From contig CACJBO010000004.1 of the NCBI GenBank assembly GCA_902591665.1, positions 1 to 64,000 on the forward strand: 64,000 nucleotides of DNA, read 5' to 3'. Below the pieces are notes generated by a model. That model was not told the origin of the DNA. It ran no database searches and was given only the letters and a program-made list of their open reading frames with translations. Positions 52,857-62,944 of the stretch are shown here, piece by piece. The translations under genes and the position numbers were made by a program. Position 1 is the first letter of the stretch, and each line of letters opens with the position of its first letter. Source of the stretch: an uncultured SAR86 cluster bacterium. Its GTDB lineage: Bacteria; Pseudomonadota; Gammaproteobacteria; Magnimaribacterales; D2472.

Positions 52857-53408
52857 ATGAGAATCTATTTTTTAGAATTTTTTTTTAAGACTGTACATTT
52901 TCTAAAGAGAAAAATATTTTTTTATAAAAGAAACGACCTTGATAATACGAATATTGAAATTATTTTAGATCCTCATAATTTCAAAAATTATAATCTCAAA
53001 TTACCACAAGAATATAATCTAAGACAATTTACTGAAAAAGATTTTTATGGATTTCATATGTTAATGTTGAAAGTTAATATGGGTTTTTGTCCACTTAGCT
53101 ATTGGAAAAACTATATTCTTCCAGGAGGTTTTTTGGTGGTTGAAAAAGTAAATACAAAAAAAATTGTTGGAGCTGCATTTGTAGCTATATATCCAAATTC
53201 AAAAAATGATGAAGTTGGAACATTGGAGTGGTTGGCATCTGATCCAGATCTTGTAGGATTAGGCATAGGACCAATTATTGCTTCAAATTTAAGCAAGCGA
53301 TTGATTGATGATAATTTTAAGAAAATTAGACTTGGAACACAAAAACATAGAAAAGGGGTTATAAGTATGTATAAAAAACTTGGCTGGCGATTAGCAGAGG
53401 ATTTATAG
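52857..53408 (+). CDS. GNAT-family acetyltransferase
   Basis: A 183-residue protein whose first 25 residues are very hydrophobic and aromatic (membrane-associated or simply basic-aromatic). The C-terminal 120 residues form a GNAT: IVGAAFVAIYP, then GTLEWLASDPDLVGLGIGPIIASNLSKRL, with the acetyl-CoA loop GLGIG, and KLGWRLAE at the end. ATG 52857 is preferred over GTG 52848 because AGGG lies about nine bases upstream. It may N-acylate an amino sugar such as perosamine. Substrate unproven. Confidence 0.78.
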   Translation: MRIYFLEFFFKTVHFLKRKIFFYKRNDLDNTNIEIILDPHNFKNYNLKLPQEYNLRQFTEKDFYGFHMLMLKVNMGFCPLSYWKNYILPGGFLVVEKVNTKKIVGAAFVAIYPNSKNDEVGTLEWLASDPDLVGLGIGPIIASNLSKRLIDDNFKKIRLGTQKHRKGVISMYKKLGWRLAEDL

Positions 53409-54491
53409 TTGAAAGGTTCACAACTTAGATTAGAATACCTAGATTCACTAAGAGGACTTGCAGCCTATATAGTTGTTGCAGGCCATTTCTTTCCTGAGGG
53501 GTGGGTAAAAAATTTACCATTATTAAATTTAATAACAGATACAAAGCTTGCAGTTGCAATTTTTTTCGTCCTTTCTGGAGTTGTTCTGACTAACCCCAAA
53601 TATGATTATAAGATGAATGCTATATGGTTACCGGCTCAATTAGTTGCAAGATTTTTTAGATTAATTATTCCTGTATTTGCTGTAACAATATTTGTATGGC
53701 TGTTATATTCATTTGATTTAATGTATTACGGAAGTTTGCCAGCAAATTATGAGTATTGGGAAGTTTACAATTTGAATTACCAAGAGAATGTAGATTTTGC
53801 AAGAGCAATTTATTTTGCGTGGGTTGAAGCCTTTTTCCTTTATGATCCCTCGAGATCTTTAATCCCACCAGCATGGACAATGAGACCTGAATTATTTGGC
53901 TCAATTGTTATCTTAATTTACATTTGGTTTCTTCAAAAAGGCTTAATTAAAATCTATCCAGTATATTTAATTTTTTTCTCTTTTATTTTGGTTTTTACTT
54001 ATGGTTATGTGCCTTTCATCTATTATTTTGGCTTCTTTTTTTTAGGTTCAGCTTTAAGGCATCTGCATGACGAAGGAATGTCAGAATTAAGGTATCCGGT
54101 TTCAATATTTATTACTGTTCTATTATTCAAGACAATTTTTGAAAGCATAGGATTGGATAGTTTTCAGATAGATTTTGTTTTTGCAAGCTTGATTGTTTAT
54201 TTACTAATTCAAGCTAAATCACTTCATAATTTTATGATTAGACCTAAATTAATATGGCTTGCAAAAGTTTCATTCCCATTGTACTTATTGCATGTACCTT
54301 TAATTTCAAGTTTTGGCTTATATATGATGAATTACTTTGGAGAGAACAATATTGATTCAAGCTATGGACAATTTATTATCTTTATACTTTTAAGTATGGT
54401 GTTATTTTTCATTTCAAGGTTATTTCTTCCTTTTGAGAATCTTGGAATTACAATAAGTAGAAATATAAGACCATATGGCATAAAAAAATGA
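53409..54491 (+). CDS. Acyltransferase 3 (OafA/YrhL-like) membrane O-acyltransferase
   Basis: A 360-residue membrane protein with about ten helices. The N-terminal motif RLEYLDSLRGLAAYIVVAGH near 7-26 has the conserved Arg-Gly and His of the family. A PAWTMRPELFGS segment near 155-166 is also typical. It would move an acyl group, usually acetyl, onto the glycan at the membrane. The start is TTG 53409 immediately after the GNAT stop; no earlier codon fits. It overlaps the aminotransferase by 4 bases (ATGA). Confidence 0.88.
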   Translation: MKGSQLRLEYLDSLRGLAAYIVVAGHFFPEGWVKNLPLLNLITDTKLAVAIFFVLSGVVLTNPKYDYKMNAIWLPAQLVARFFRLIIPVFAVTIFVWLLYSFDLMYYGSLPANYEYWEVYNLNYQENVDFARAIYFAWVEAFFLYDPSRSLIPPAWTMRPELFGSIVILIYIWFLQKGLIKIYPVYLIFFSFILVFTYGYVPFIYYFGFFFLGSALRHLHDEGMSELRYPVSIFITVLLFKTIFESIGLDSFQIDFVFASLIVYLLIQAKSLHNFMIRPKLIWLAKVSFPLYLLHVPLISSFGLYMMNYFGENNIDSSYGQFIIFILLSMVLFFISRLFLPFENLGITISRNIRPYGIKK

Positions 54492-55570
54492 AGAAAATTC
54501 CAATATACCAACCTTATATAGCTAGAAATCAAAAAAAGTATGTTAATCAGTGCTTAGATGATAATTGGATATCGTCTCGCGGGAGTTTTGTTTCAAAATT
54601 TGAAGATAATTTGAATTCATATCTTGGTTCAAAGGCAGTTACTACCTGTTCAAATGGAACGGTTGCTCTTCATTTAGCCTTATTAGCACTTGATATTGGA
54701 CCAGGGGATGAAGTAATTGTTCCATCATTCACCTATGTTGCTTCTGTAAATGCAATAAGATATGTAGGAGCTAAGCCAGTTTTTGTTGATATAAATAAAC
54801 ATGACTGGAATATTTCATGCGCTTCAATTTTAAAAAAAATATCAAAAAAAACAAAAGCAATCATGTGCGTTCACATCTATGGTGCACCATGTGAGATGAA
54901 TCAAATAGTTAAAATTGCAAAAGAAAATAAACTATTTTTAATCGAGGATTGTGCTGAAAGTTTTGGAACATTTTATCAAGATCAACACGTTGGTGTTTTT
55001 GGTGACATAGCAACATTGAGTTTTTTTGGAAACAAAACTATCACAACCGGAGAGGGTGGAGCAGTTTTTTCTAATAGGGGTGATTTAATTGAAAAAGTTG
55101 CACATTTAAAGAATCAAGGATTGGTGACTGATGGTGGATATACACATGATGTAATTGGCTATAATTACAGAATGACGAATATTCAAGCTGCTATAGGTTG
55201 TGCTCAACTTGAAGATATTGAGCATATTTTAAATTTAAAATTAAAGTTAGCACAAAAATATCGCTCAACTTTGAGTAAGAAAGTATTGTTTCAAGATTGC
55301 AACCCTGAGAAATCTTCAAATTGGATTAATACAATTCTTCTTCAAGATGAAACAGAAGTTAAAAGTATGAATCACAGACTCAAAAAAAATAATATAGAAG
55401 TAAGGCCTGGATTTCCTTTGGTTAATAAAATGATTTGTTATCAGGATTCCAATATCGAGCATCTCAGTGTCTCTGAATCAATTTCCTCAAGAACCATTTG
55501 TCTTCCAAGTTACCCGGACTTGAGCGAGGATGAGCAATCATTAATTATCTCAACTGTACTTGATAAATAA
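54488..55570 (+). CDS. per: GDP-perosamine synthase-like aminotransferase (RfbE/Per)
   Basis: A 360-residue DegT-family enzyme very close in pattern to Vibrio cholerae RfbE: WISSRGSFVSKFE, CSNGTVALHLALLALDIGPGDEVIVP, FTYVASVNAI, VHIYGAPC, EDCAESFGT, the PLP lysine in SFFGNKTITTGEGG near 178-191, and YNYRMTNIQAAIGCAQLE. It would aminate GDP-4-keto-6-deoxymannose made by Gmd (34572) to GDP-perosamine. The two genes are about 20 kb apart but in the same run. Other 4-amino-sugar transaminases remain possible. Confidence 0.82.
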   Translation: MKKIPIYQPYIARNQKKYVNQCLDDNWISSRGSFVSKFEDNLNSYLGSKAVTTCSNGTVALHLALLALDIGPGDEVIVPSFTYVASVNAIRYVGAKPVFVDINKHDWNISCASILKKISKKTKAIMCVHIYGAPCEMNQIVKIAKENKLFLIEDCAESFGTFYQDQHVGVFGDIATLSFFGNKTITTGEGGAVFSNRGDLIEKVAHLKNQGLVTDGGYTHDVIGYNYRMTNIQAAIGCAQLEDIEHILNLKLKLAQKYRSTLSKKVLFQDCNPEKSSNWINTILLQDETEVKSMNHRLKKNNIEVRPGFPLVNKMICYQDSNIEHLSVSESISSRTICLPSYPDLSEDEQSLIISTVLDK

Positions 55571-55571
55571 A

Positions 55572-56744
55572 ATGTTAGATAAATATTCAAATCCGTCAAG
55601 ATGGGGAGGAGGAATCTCTATATTGTGGCGTGGCAATAGTTTTAAAAACTACGTAAATTCATTTCAAAACAATGAAAGCAAAGATATTTGTTCTCTACCA
55701 AATACCATTTATCCATTTGATTCTGCAAGAAATGCATTATTTCACTATATGAAAAATATCGGTATTGGAGAGGGAGATGTAGTACAAGTAATGCATTACA
55801 CATGTGATGCTGTTACTGATGTGCTAATTGATTTAGGATGTAAAATAAATTTCTATGACTGTAATTCAAACTTTGAAGCGGTTGATTTTAAATTACATGC
55901 CGATTGTAAACTTTTGATAAGTCAAATTACATTTGGAGGTAAAGCGCATACTGATTCAGAATTAGAAGAGTTTTCTAAAAATGGTGTAAAAGTTTTATTA
56001 GATAAATCTTTATCATATGGTCCAAATGACTTTAAAAGTGAGCTAAATACTACTTATCCTACAATAATCTCTTTCGAAGTTTCAAAGTCATTCACTGTAG
56101 GCTGGGCAGGACTCCTAATTCTTCCTCAATCTTCAAATTTTGACCAATATTATAAATCTATTAAAAGAGTTGGAATTATACGAGACATTTACAGAAATAT
56201 ATTACTGATACTAAACTTATATATCTCTCCGAAAGGTAGCAAATTAAAGTTTTTTGCATGGTTATTTCTAAGACTTGTTCAATTTCATAGAGCATCCAGT
56301 AGCTCATCTTCGAAATATAGCAGAATCCATAGCAAGTTAGGCCTTCTTACTCTAAGAATATTACTTGGATCGTATAAAAGTATTAGCAAGAATTTAGCAA
56401 TCGCTAATAAAAACCATAACGAAATTGCTAATTTGCTCAGATCATTTTCTGTCAAAGTAAATAGCAAAGTTTGTGAAGATATGTCATCTCCTCGAGTGCA
56501 TTTTTTACTATCAAATAAAATTAAAGATAAATTTATTAATCATATGAATCAAAATAATATTGAAGTAGGGACATGGTTTGATAGTGCGCCTTCAGGCCCT
56601 ACTTGTCAAAAATTAGTTCATTCAGAGAATCTATTTTTAGAAAGTGTTAATCTTCCATGTCATTGGAGTCTTACAGAATCTGAGATGTGTCATATGATAG
56701 CGATAATAGAAAACTTCTTCACAGAAAATGCTATCACTCAATAA
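55572..56744 (+). CDS. Divergent PLP aminotransferase-like protein (DegT-related)
   Basis: A 390-residue protein that looks like a remote DegT-type enzyme: a FDSARNALFHYMKNIGIGEGDVVQVMHYTCDAV region matching the SG-sALhLA/GDEVI segment, LDKSLSYGPNDF at the place of ED-AhalG, and a candidate PLP lysine in FEVSKSFTVGWAGLL near 179-193. A basic serine-rich stretch (HRASSSSSSKYSR) near 240 is odd. Substrate and even activity are uncertain. ATG 55572 follows the upstream stop by one base; TTG 55560 is possible. It overlaps wzy by 17 bases. Confidence 0.6.
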   Translation: MLDKYSNPSRWGGGISILWRGNSFKNYVNSFQNNESKDICSLPNTIYPFDSARNALFHYMKNIGIGEGDVVQVMHYTCDAVTDVLIDLGCKINFYDCNSNFEAVDFKLHADCKLLISQITFGGKAHTDSELEEFSKNGVKVLLDKSLSYGPNDFKSELNTTYPTIISFEVSKSFTVGWAGLLILPQSSNFDQYYKSIKRVGIIRDIYRNILLILNLYISPKGSKLKFFAWLFLRLVQFHRASSSSSSKYSRIHSKLGLLTLRILLGSYKSISKNLAIANKNHNEIANLLRSFSVKVNSKVCEDMSSPRVHFLLSNKIKDKFINHMNQNNIEVGTWFDSAPSGPTCQKLVHSENLFLESVNLPCHWSLTESEMCHMIAIIENFFTENAITQ

Positions 56745-57822
56745 AAATTATTTATTTATTTTAGGCTCATTAGTTGCGATGCCATTATTTTTAGTTGTTG
56801 GCGGGTCAGGCTTCTCTATGCCTACAACATATTATGAGGTAGAGGGAGTACCGATACATTTTAATTTTTTAATATTAATATTGTTTCCCTTTTTTTACTT
56901 AAGAAGAATCAAAGTAATCCTAATAATATTATTTAGTTGGGCATATATAACTCTTGGCATGCTTGAAGGTGGAGACAGAGCCCTTTTATTTTTGCAACAA
57001 ATGCACTTTTTTCTAATTTATGCATGTTTGAAGAACTTATCCCCACAAAATTTAATTCATGTGGTCAAGGGCTTTTTAGTATCTTTGATATTGCTTGTGT
57101 CAGTGCATTTAGCTAGCATAATTTATTCTCTATTTTCAGGAGACATATTTTCAGCTGGACCTTATATATTTGACTTTGTAGTCTATCAAGCTTATTTAAC
57201 TTATCCACTAGTATTGGTAATAGGTTTTTATATAGCTCTTCAATATTTTGGACTAAAAAGTATTTGGGCTATCTTTTTATTATTTGGAATATTTTTTATA
57301 GAAATTATTTTAATGAGAAGAGTCGCAGTAATGCTATTTTTGTTAGTAACATTTCTTTTTTACTATAAGTATTTTTATATATTACTTGCTTTAATATTTG
57401 TTTCATTAGGATATATTGCTGGAGAGTTGCTTGAAGTATTTACAAACAGTTTTGATAGGGTAACATCTTTAACTGATAGCACTGGATTTACAAGGTCTAT
57501 GACCTGGAATAGATCACTGGGATACCTTACAGATATCAAAATACTTCTTTTTGGAAATGGTGTTCATAATCATTCTCATAATTTTTTTCTTCACTCACTA
57601 ACCACTAATGGAGTTATAGTTTCTTTGATACTTTTTTATTTTTATTTTTCATTATTTAGAAAATTCTTTAAGAATATAAATTACAGAGTTAAACCAATGG
57701 TTTTTATATCAGCATTAATACTCATTGATTGGAATTTAAATGTTAATATTTATCAACATTACTATAGTGGGTCTTTAGCATTATTAATGATTTATTTATC
57801 AAATGAAAAAAAATTTAGTTGA
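56728..57822 (+). CDS. wzy: Wzy-like O-antigen polymerase / ligase-family protein
   Basis: A 364-residue membrane protein with about ten to eleven helices. Its periplasmic loop near 238-285 reads NSFDRVTSLTDSTGFTRSMTW, then ILLFGNGVHNHSHNFFLHSL, which is the O-antigen polymerase/ligase (Wzy_C) pattern with a conserved His-rich end. Since wzx and wzz are in the same run, polymerase is preferred over WaaL ligase. It overlaps the preceding gene by 17 and the following one by 20 bases. Confidence 0.8.
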   Translation: MLSLNKNYLFILGSLVAMPLFLVVGGSGFSMPTTYYEVEGVPIHFNFLILILFPFFYLRRIKVILIILFSWAYITLGMLEGGDRALLFLQQMHFFLIYACLKNLSPQNLIHVVKGFLVSLILLVSVHLASIIYSLFSGDIFSAGPYIFDFVVYQAYLTYPLVLVIGFYIALQYFGLKSIWAIFLLFGIFFIEIILMRRVAVMLFLLVTFLFYYKYFYILLALIFVSLGYIAGELLEVFTNSFDRVTSLTDSTGFTRSMTWNRSLGYLTDIKILLFGNGVHNHSHNFFLHSLTTNGVIVSLILFYFYFSLFRKFFKNINYRVKPMVFISALILIDWNLNVNIYQHYYSGSLALLMIYLSNEKKFS

Positions 57823-58858
57823 TACTGTTATCTATTTCGTTCCAGTCGAGCCAAAATATTTCGATAGGTGGGAGTACTATAGAGTTGATTTAAAAATGCT
57901 GAATGAAACTCATAATAAAGTATTTATAGCTCACACTTTCTTTTCATTTTTTAAATTAGTAATTACCAATAAAATAAATTTAGTTTATTTTTGGTGGTGG
58001 CATTCTTCAATTTTTATAATTCTCTTTTCAAAACTTTTAAGGATCCCCGTCATTGGAACAGGAGCTGTTCACATGTTTGATGAAAGTGGAGCTTTAGATT
58101 TTTATAAAAAAAGTTTTTTATTTAGATTTTTTAATAGAGTTGCATGGGCGTTATCTGACAAAATATTATTTATATCTGAGAGTCAGGATAGACAAATAAC
58201 ATCTCACGAAAAAGTAAAAAGTTCTTATGTACTAAAATCTGCATCTATAAATTCTAAAGAAGAATTATTAAATTTATCTAAAGGCAAAAAACCTAATGAA
58301 GTTATTCAATTAATGACTGTGTGCTGGTTAACTAAAGATCAGATATTAAGAAAATCAATCGACAAAATTATTAAAGCTCTTTCTATGCTGCCTCATACTA
58401 ACCTTAAAAATCTAAAACTTTTTATTGTTGGTGGAGGTGGTGATGGGATTAATTATTTAGAGAGAATGATAAGAGATCTAAATTTATCTGAAAATATATC
58501 AATTGAAATTGATATTACAAATGAAAGAAAGAATGAGCTATATCGATATTCTGATTTATATATTCAGCCAAGCTACTATGAAGGATTTGGTAATTCAGTA
58601 CTTGAAGCAATGTCTTTTGGAACTCCATGTCTTGTTTCTTCATTTACAGCTCAACCAGAAGTAGTATTGGGTACTGGGTATATAATAAATAGAATTCATG
58701 AAGTTGACATATATGAGGCTATCTTAGATTACTCTAGTAAAAATATTTCTGAAAGACAGCATATGATAGACAAAGTCGTTTCTACTGTTATGAATAACCA
58801 TTCTTTTGATTCTAGACTCTTAGAATATAAAAATTTAATAAATAGAGATTTAAATTAA
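57803..58858 (+). CDS. Glycosyltransferase family 4 (GT-B)
   Basis: A 351-residue cytoplasmic glycosyltransferase. The N-terminal half is the acceptor domain (FWWWHSSIFIILFSK, GTGAVHMFDESGAL). The C-terminal half has LFIVGGGGDGINYLE and the donor-binding E-x7-E in YYEGFGNSVLEAMSFGTPCL near 264-283, typical of GT4 retaining enzymes. It is the only confidently recognised glycosyltransferase in the window. It ends in a TAATG overlap with asnB. Confidence 0.9.
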   Translation: MKKNLVDTVIYFVPVEPKYFDRWEYYRVDLKMLNETHNKVFIAHTFFSFFKLVITNKINLVYFWWWHSSIFIILFSKLLRIPVIGTGAVHMFDESGALDFYKKSFLFRFFNRVAWALSDKILFISESQDRQITSHEKVKSSYVLKSASINSKEELLNLSKGKKPNEVIQLMTVCWLTKDQILRKSIDKIIKALSMLPHTNLKNLKLFIVGGGGDGINYLERMIRDLNLSENISIEIDITNERKNELYRYSDLYIQPSYYEGFGNSVLEAMSFGTPCLVSSFTAQPEVVLGTGYIINRIHEVDIYEAILDYSSKNISERQHMIDKVVSTVMNNHSFDSRLLEYKNLINRDLN

Positions 58859-60759
58859 TGTGCGGAATAGTAGGAATAACTGGAAATTTTTCCAATAGTG
58901 ACTTAGTTAAAGCAACAGCTAGCCTTAATCATCGAGGTCCAGATGATAGCGGGACTTATATTAATACAGAGCATAAAATTGGATTAGGCCACACAAGACT
59001 ATCAATAATTGATCTATCTCCTCTTGGTCACCAACCAATGATATCGAGTGATGAGTCAGTTGTATTGGTCTTTAATGGTGAAATATATAACTTTTTGGAC
59101 TTAAGAGATGGGCTTAAACAGAAGGGATATAGATTTAAAGGAAGTTCTGATACTGAAGTTGTTTTAAACATGTATCTTGAATATGGTATTGAATGCTTAT
59201 CTTATTTTAATGGTATTTTTGGTTTGGCAATATTTGATCAGAGATCTAATAATTTATACCTTGCTAGAGATGCTTTAGGAGTTAAGCCAGTTTACTATCA
59301 TCAAGATAATTCAAATGTAGTATTTTCAAGTGAGATAAAAGCATTATTACATTTGATTAAAAATAATTTAGAGATTGATTACGAGTCTATACAAAAATAC
59401 TTAACTTATCTTTGGTGTCCAGGTGATGGAACACCTGTAACTTCAATTAAAAAAGTTTTACCAGGAGAGGTGCTAACAATTAATGATGGCCAAATAGTTT
59501 CAAAAAAAAGTTGGTATAGACTACCTCAAACCAAGCTGTTATCAAAAATTAAAACTGCAGAAAATGCTGTTCATCAATTATCTAAAGCATTATCAAATGC
59601 TGTTCATAGACAACTTATTGCTGATGTGCCAGTGGGATCTTTTTTATCTGGCGGTTTAGATTCTAGTGCTGTTGTCGCTTTAGCAAAAAATCATGTTAAA
59701 GATTTAAATTGTTTTACTATTGAACCAATTGGAGGCTCTGATGAAGATGTTGCAGAGGACTTGCCGTATGCAATTAAAGTTGCAAAACACTTAGGAGTAA
59801 ACTTAGAGGTCGTAAAAATTAATTCGGAAGAATTGGTAAAAGATTTAGAAGAAATGGTTTGGATGCTGGACGAGCCTTTGGCTGATCCCGCTCCTTTAAA
59901 TGTATTATATATTTCAAAATTAGCTCGAAAAAATGGAATGAAAGTATTATTGTCTGGATCTGGAGGGGATGATTTATTTACTGGATATAGAAGACATCTT
60001 GCGGTTAATTATGAGAAATTATGGTCATGGCTGCCACAGTACACTAGAAAAAAAATGGAGACTTTTTCTTTAAAGACTGATCAAAATAAATCATTTGGAA
60101 GAAGGCTAAGTAAACTATTTAATAACGCAGGTTCAAATGGAGATGAAAGATTGGCTTCATATTTTGCATGGGCAAGAAGATCAGATCTAGAACCATTATT
60201 TTCTGATGAAATGAAAAATGCTGTTAAAAACATTAATCCTGATAAGCCTTTTATAGATTTTTTAAAAAATGTTGATTCTCGCCTTAATCCTATTGAAAAA
60301 ATTCTTTCTCTTGAGCAAAGATTTTTTCTTGCTGATCATAACTTAATTTATACAGATAAAATGTCGATGGCAGCAGGTATTGAGGTAAGAGTTCCATTTC
60401 TAGACTTAGAGCTAGTTAATTTATCAGCTAGGATACCTGATAAATATAAACAAAAGGGAACAACGGGAAAATGGATTTTAAAAAAAGCCATGGAAGAATA
60501 CCTACCTCATGAGGTTATTTATCGACCAAAAACTGGATTTGGAGCACCAATAAGAAGGTGGATTAAAAATGATCTTAGATCACTAGTAGATGATTTGTTA
60601 TCAGAAGAGAGCATAAAAAATAGAGGTATATTTAATCACTTGGAAGTTAAAAAATTAATAAAAAATAATCAACTTGGAATTAGAGACTACTCTTACACCA
60701 TATTTTCATTACTAACAATTGAAATATGGTGCAGAAAATTTATAGATAATCAGATTTAA
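58858..60759 (+). CDS. asnB: Glutamine-hydrolysing asparagine synthase (AsnB-like)
   Basis: A 633-residue enzyme. The N-terminal Ntn glutaminase begins with the catalytic Cys2 (MCGIVGITG) and includes LNHRGPDDSG and FNGEIYN. The synthetase domain has the PP-loop FLSGGLDSSAVVAL near 261-274, LSGSGGDDLFTGYRRH, and KMSMAAGIEVRVPFLD. In surface glycan clusters these proteins often amidate a sugar carboxylate rather than make free asparagine. The TviB-like uronate dehydrogenase at 32026 could supply such a carboxyl group. That link is inference. Confidence 0.92.
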   Translation: MCGIVGITGNFSNSDLVKATASLNHRGPDDSGTYINTEHKIGLGHTRLSIIDLSPLGHQPMISSDESVVLVFNGEIYNFLDLRDGLKQKGYRFKGSSDTEVVLNMYLEYGIECLSYFNGIFGLAIFDQRSNNLYLARDALGVKPVYYHQDNSNVVFSSEIKALLHLIKNNLEIDYESIQKYLTYLWCPGDGTPVTSIKKVLPGEVLTINDGQIVSKKSWYRLPQTKLLSKIKTAENAVHQLSKALSNAVHRQLIADVPVGSFLSGGLDSSAVVALAKNHVKDLNCFTIEPIGGSDEDVAEDLPYAIKVAKHLGVNLEVVKINSEELVKDLEEMVWMLDEPLADPAPLNVLYISKLARKNGMKVLLSGSGGDDLFTGYRRHLAVNYEKLWSWLPQYTRKKMETFSLKTDQNKSFGRRLSKLFNNAGSNGDERLASYFAWARRSDLEPLFSDEMKNAVKNINPDKPFIDFLKNVDSRLNPIEKILSLEQRFFLADHNLIYTDKMSMAAGIEVRVPFLDLELVNLSARIPDKYKQKGTTGKWILKKAMEEYLPHEVIYRPKTGFGAPIRRWIKNDLRSLVDDLLSEESIKNRGIFNHLEVKKLIKNNQLGIRDYSYTIFSLLTIEIWCRKFIDNQI

Positions 60760-60767
60760 CATATAAT
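60739..60767 (+). promoter_or_regulatory. Putative internal promoter before the bi-domain oxidoreductase
   Basis: TTTATA (60739-60744), a 17-base spacer and a perfect TATAAT (60762-60767) lie just after the asnB stop. The expected start near 60774 leaves a leader with AGGA seven bases before the GTG at 60788. Confidence 0.4.
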
Positions 60768-60787
60768 TAGAAAAATAGGAATTTTCT

Positions 60788-62944
60788 GTGAAACAATTAA
60801 TTCAAAACCTTAAAACTGGAGATACTTCTATAATAGAAGTTCCCACACCTAGCATTTCTGACAATAATATTTTAATCCATACTACCAAAAGTCTAATTTC
60901 TCCTGGAACTGAAAAAATGCTTGTCGATTTTGCAAAATCTGGATATATAAAAAAAGCTAGACAGCAACCCGACAAAGTAAAAGAAGTTATTGATAAAGTT
61001 AAAACTGATGGTCTTGCCAGCACTTTTGAGGCTGTGCAAAGCAAGCTAAACCAACCAATAACACTTGGTTACTGTAATGTTGGTGTTGTGAAAGAAGTTG
61101 GTAATAATGTTTCTCAATTTTCTGTAGGTGACAGAGTTGTAAGTAATGGTAATCATTCTGAGATAGTTTCTGTCTCAAAAAACTTATGTGCAAAAATACC
61201 TGATAAGGTTTCCGACGATGAAGCTAGTTTTGTTGTTCTTGGTGCAATAGGACTTCAAGGAGTCCGTCTTGCAAAACCAACATTAGGTGAATTTTTTGTA
61301 GTTTTTGGACTTGGTGTAATTGGATTATTAACCGTACAGATATTAATAGCACATGGTTGTAAAGTTCTTGCAATAGACTTTCAAGACGATAGATTAGATT
61401 TAGCAAGAAATTTTGGTGCCGATATTTTTAATCCGTCTAAGCAAGAAGATATAATTGCTTATTCAAAATATTTTTCAAAAAACCAGGGTGTTGATGGAGT
61501 AATTATTACTGCATCAACTTCTAATAACGATCTTATAAGTGATGCTGCAAATATATGTCGAAAGAGGGGCAGAATAATTTTAGTTGGTGTTGTAGGGCTA
61601 AATCTTTCAAGGGATGATTTTTATGAAAAAGAGTTAACATTTCAAGTAAGTTGTTCTTATGGCCCAGGGAGATATGATAAAAATTATGAAGAAGCTGGAA
61701 ATGATTATCCTATAGGTTTCGTTAGATGGACTGAACAAAGAAATTTTGAAGCTATATTAAATTTAATGGAATCAAAAAAAATAGATGTTTCAAAACTTAT
61801 AAGTCAAAGAATAAAATTTGATGAAGCCCCAAAAATTTATTCAAAAATATCCAAAGGAGAACATGGACTTGGAATGATTTTTGATTATGAATCAAAATCT
61901 AATAATAATGTATCTTCAAAAAGTATCTCTCTTCAAGATAAGAAAAAGAATAATCATACATCTTTTAAAAATGACTCTGCAATTGTTTCATTTGTTGGTG
62001 CTGGAAATTATGCATCGCGAGTTTTAATACCAACGTTTAAAAAAAATAATGTTGTCTTGCATACTCTGCTTACGTCCAATGGACTCAGTGGCACAATTCA
62101 CGGAAAAAATTCAAACTTTAAATACTCATCAACTGATGTGGACGATGTAATTAGTAATAATGAAATTAATACTTTAGTAATTGCTTCAAGACATGATTCT
62201 CATTCTGAGTTTGTTTGCAAGGCATTGAAAGCAAAAAAAAATGTATTTGTCGAAAAGCCTCTTGCAATAGATAGACAGGGGTTAAATGCAGTCAGAGATA
62301 CTTATCAAGAAGTCAATAAAGCCTCAATTAACACACAGCTTATGGTTGGTTTTAACAGAAGATTTTCCCCACATATCATGAAAATGAAAGAATTAATGTC
62401 AGCAGTTACAGAGCCTAAAAGCGTAGTCATGACAATGAATGCTGGAAACATACCTGATAATCATTGGGTACATGACTCTGCTGAAGGGGGTGGAAGAATT
62501 ATAGGAGAAGCATGCCATTATATTGATTTAATGAGATTTTTAATAGGTCACAAAATTAAAAGTGTAAATTCAATTTCTTTTGGGTCGTCAGTGTCTAAAA
62601 AACTTAATGAGGATACTGTGACTATAACAATTAAATTTGATGACGAGTCTTTTGGAACCATTCATTATTTTTCTAATGGATCTAGCGGATATCCGAAAGA
62701 AACTATCAATGTTTTTGTTGGTGGAAAGATTCTTAACTTAGATAACTTTAGAATTCTCAAAGGTTACGGTTGGAAAAATTTTAAAACAATGAGGACATGG
62801 ACCCAAGACAAAGGACAGAATAATTGCATTAAAAGTTTTTTAAATGATATAAATCAACATAGGACAACCATACCTTTTGATGAATTATATGAAGTAGCAC
62901 TATCCTCTATTGATATAGCAGAAAATTTAAGAAAGCAGCTTTGA
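60788..62944 (+). CDS. Bi-domain oxidoreductase (Zn-alcohol dehydrogenase-like plus Gfo/Idh/MocA)
   Basis: A 718-residue fusion. Residues 1-360 are a medium-chain dehydrogenase (LISPGTEKMLVDFAK, GYCNVGVVKEVG, VGDRVVSNG, FGLGVIGLLTVQIL). Residues about 390-718 are a Gfo/Idh/MocA unit (IVSFVGAGNYASRVLIP, VEKPLAIDRQGL, GEACHYIDLMRFLIG). The usual zinc cysteine cluster of alcohol dehydrogenases is not obvious. GTG start with AGGA seven bases upstream. This fusion is regularly found next to heparinase II/III genes in Gram-negative surface glycan loci, as it is here. Reaction unknown. Confidence 0.9.
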   Translation: MKQLIQNLKTGDTSIIEVPTPSISDNNILIHTTKSLISPGTEKMLVDFAKSGYIKKARQQPDKVKEVIDKVKTDGLASTFEAVQSKLNQPITLGYCNVGVVKEVGNNVSQFSVGDRVVSNGNHSEIVSVSKNLCAKIPDKVSDDEASFVVLGAIGLQGVRLAKPTLGEFFVVFGLGVIGLLTVQILIAHGCKVLAIDFQDDRLDLARNFGADIFNPSKQEDIIAYSKYFSKNQGVDGVIITASTSNNDLISDAANICRKRGRIILVGVVGLNLSRDDFYEKELTFQVSCSYGPGRYDKNYEEAGNDYPIGFVRWTEQRNFEAILNLMESKKIDVSKLISQRIKFDEAPKIYSKISKGEHGLGMIFDYESKSNNNVSSKSISLQDKKKNNHTSFKNDSAIVSFVGAGNYASRVLIPTFKKNNVVLHTLLTSNGLSGTIHGKNSNFKYSSTDVDDVISNNEINTLVIASRHDSHSEFVCKALKAKKNVFVEKPLAIDRQGLNAVRDTYQEVNKASINTQLMVGFNRRFSPHIMKMKELMSAVTEPKSVVMTMNAGNIPDNHWVHDSAEGGGRIIGEACHYIDLMRFLIGHKIKSVNSISFGSSVSKKLNEDTVTITIKFDDESFGTIHYFSNGSSGYPKETINVFVGGKILNLDNFRILKGYGWKNFKTMRTWTQDKGQNNCIKSFLNDINQHRTTIPFDELYEVALSSIDIAENLRKQL

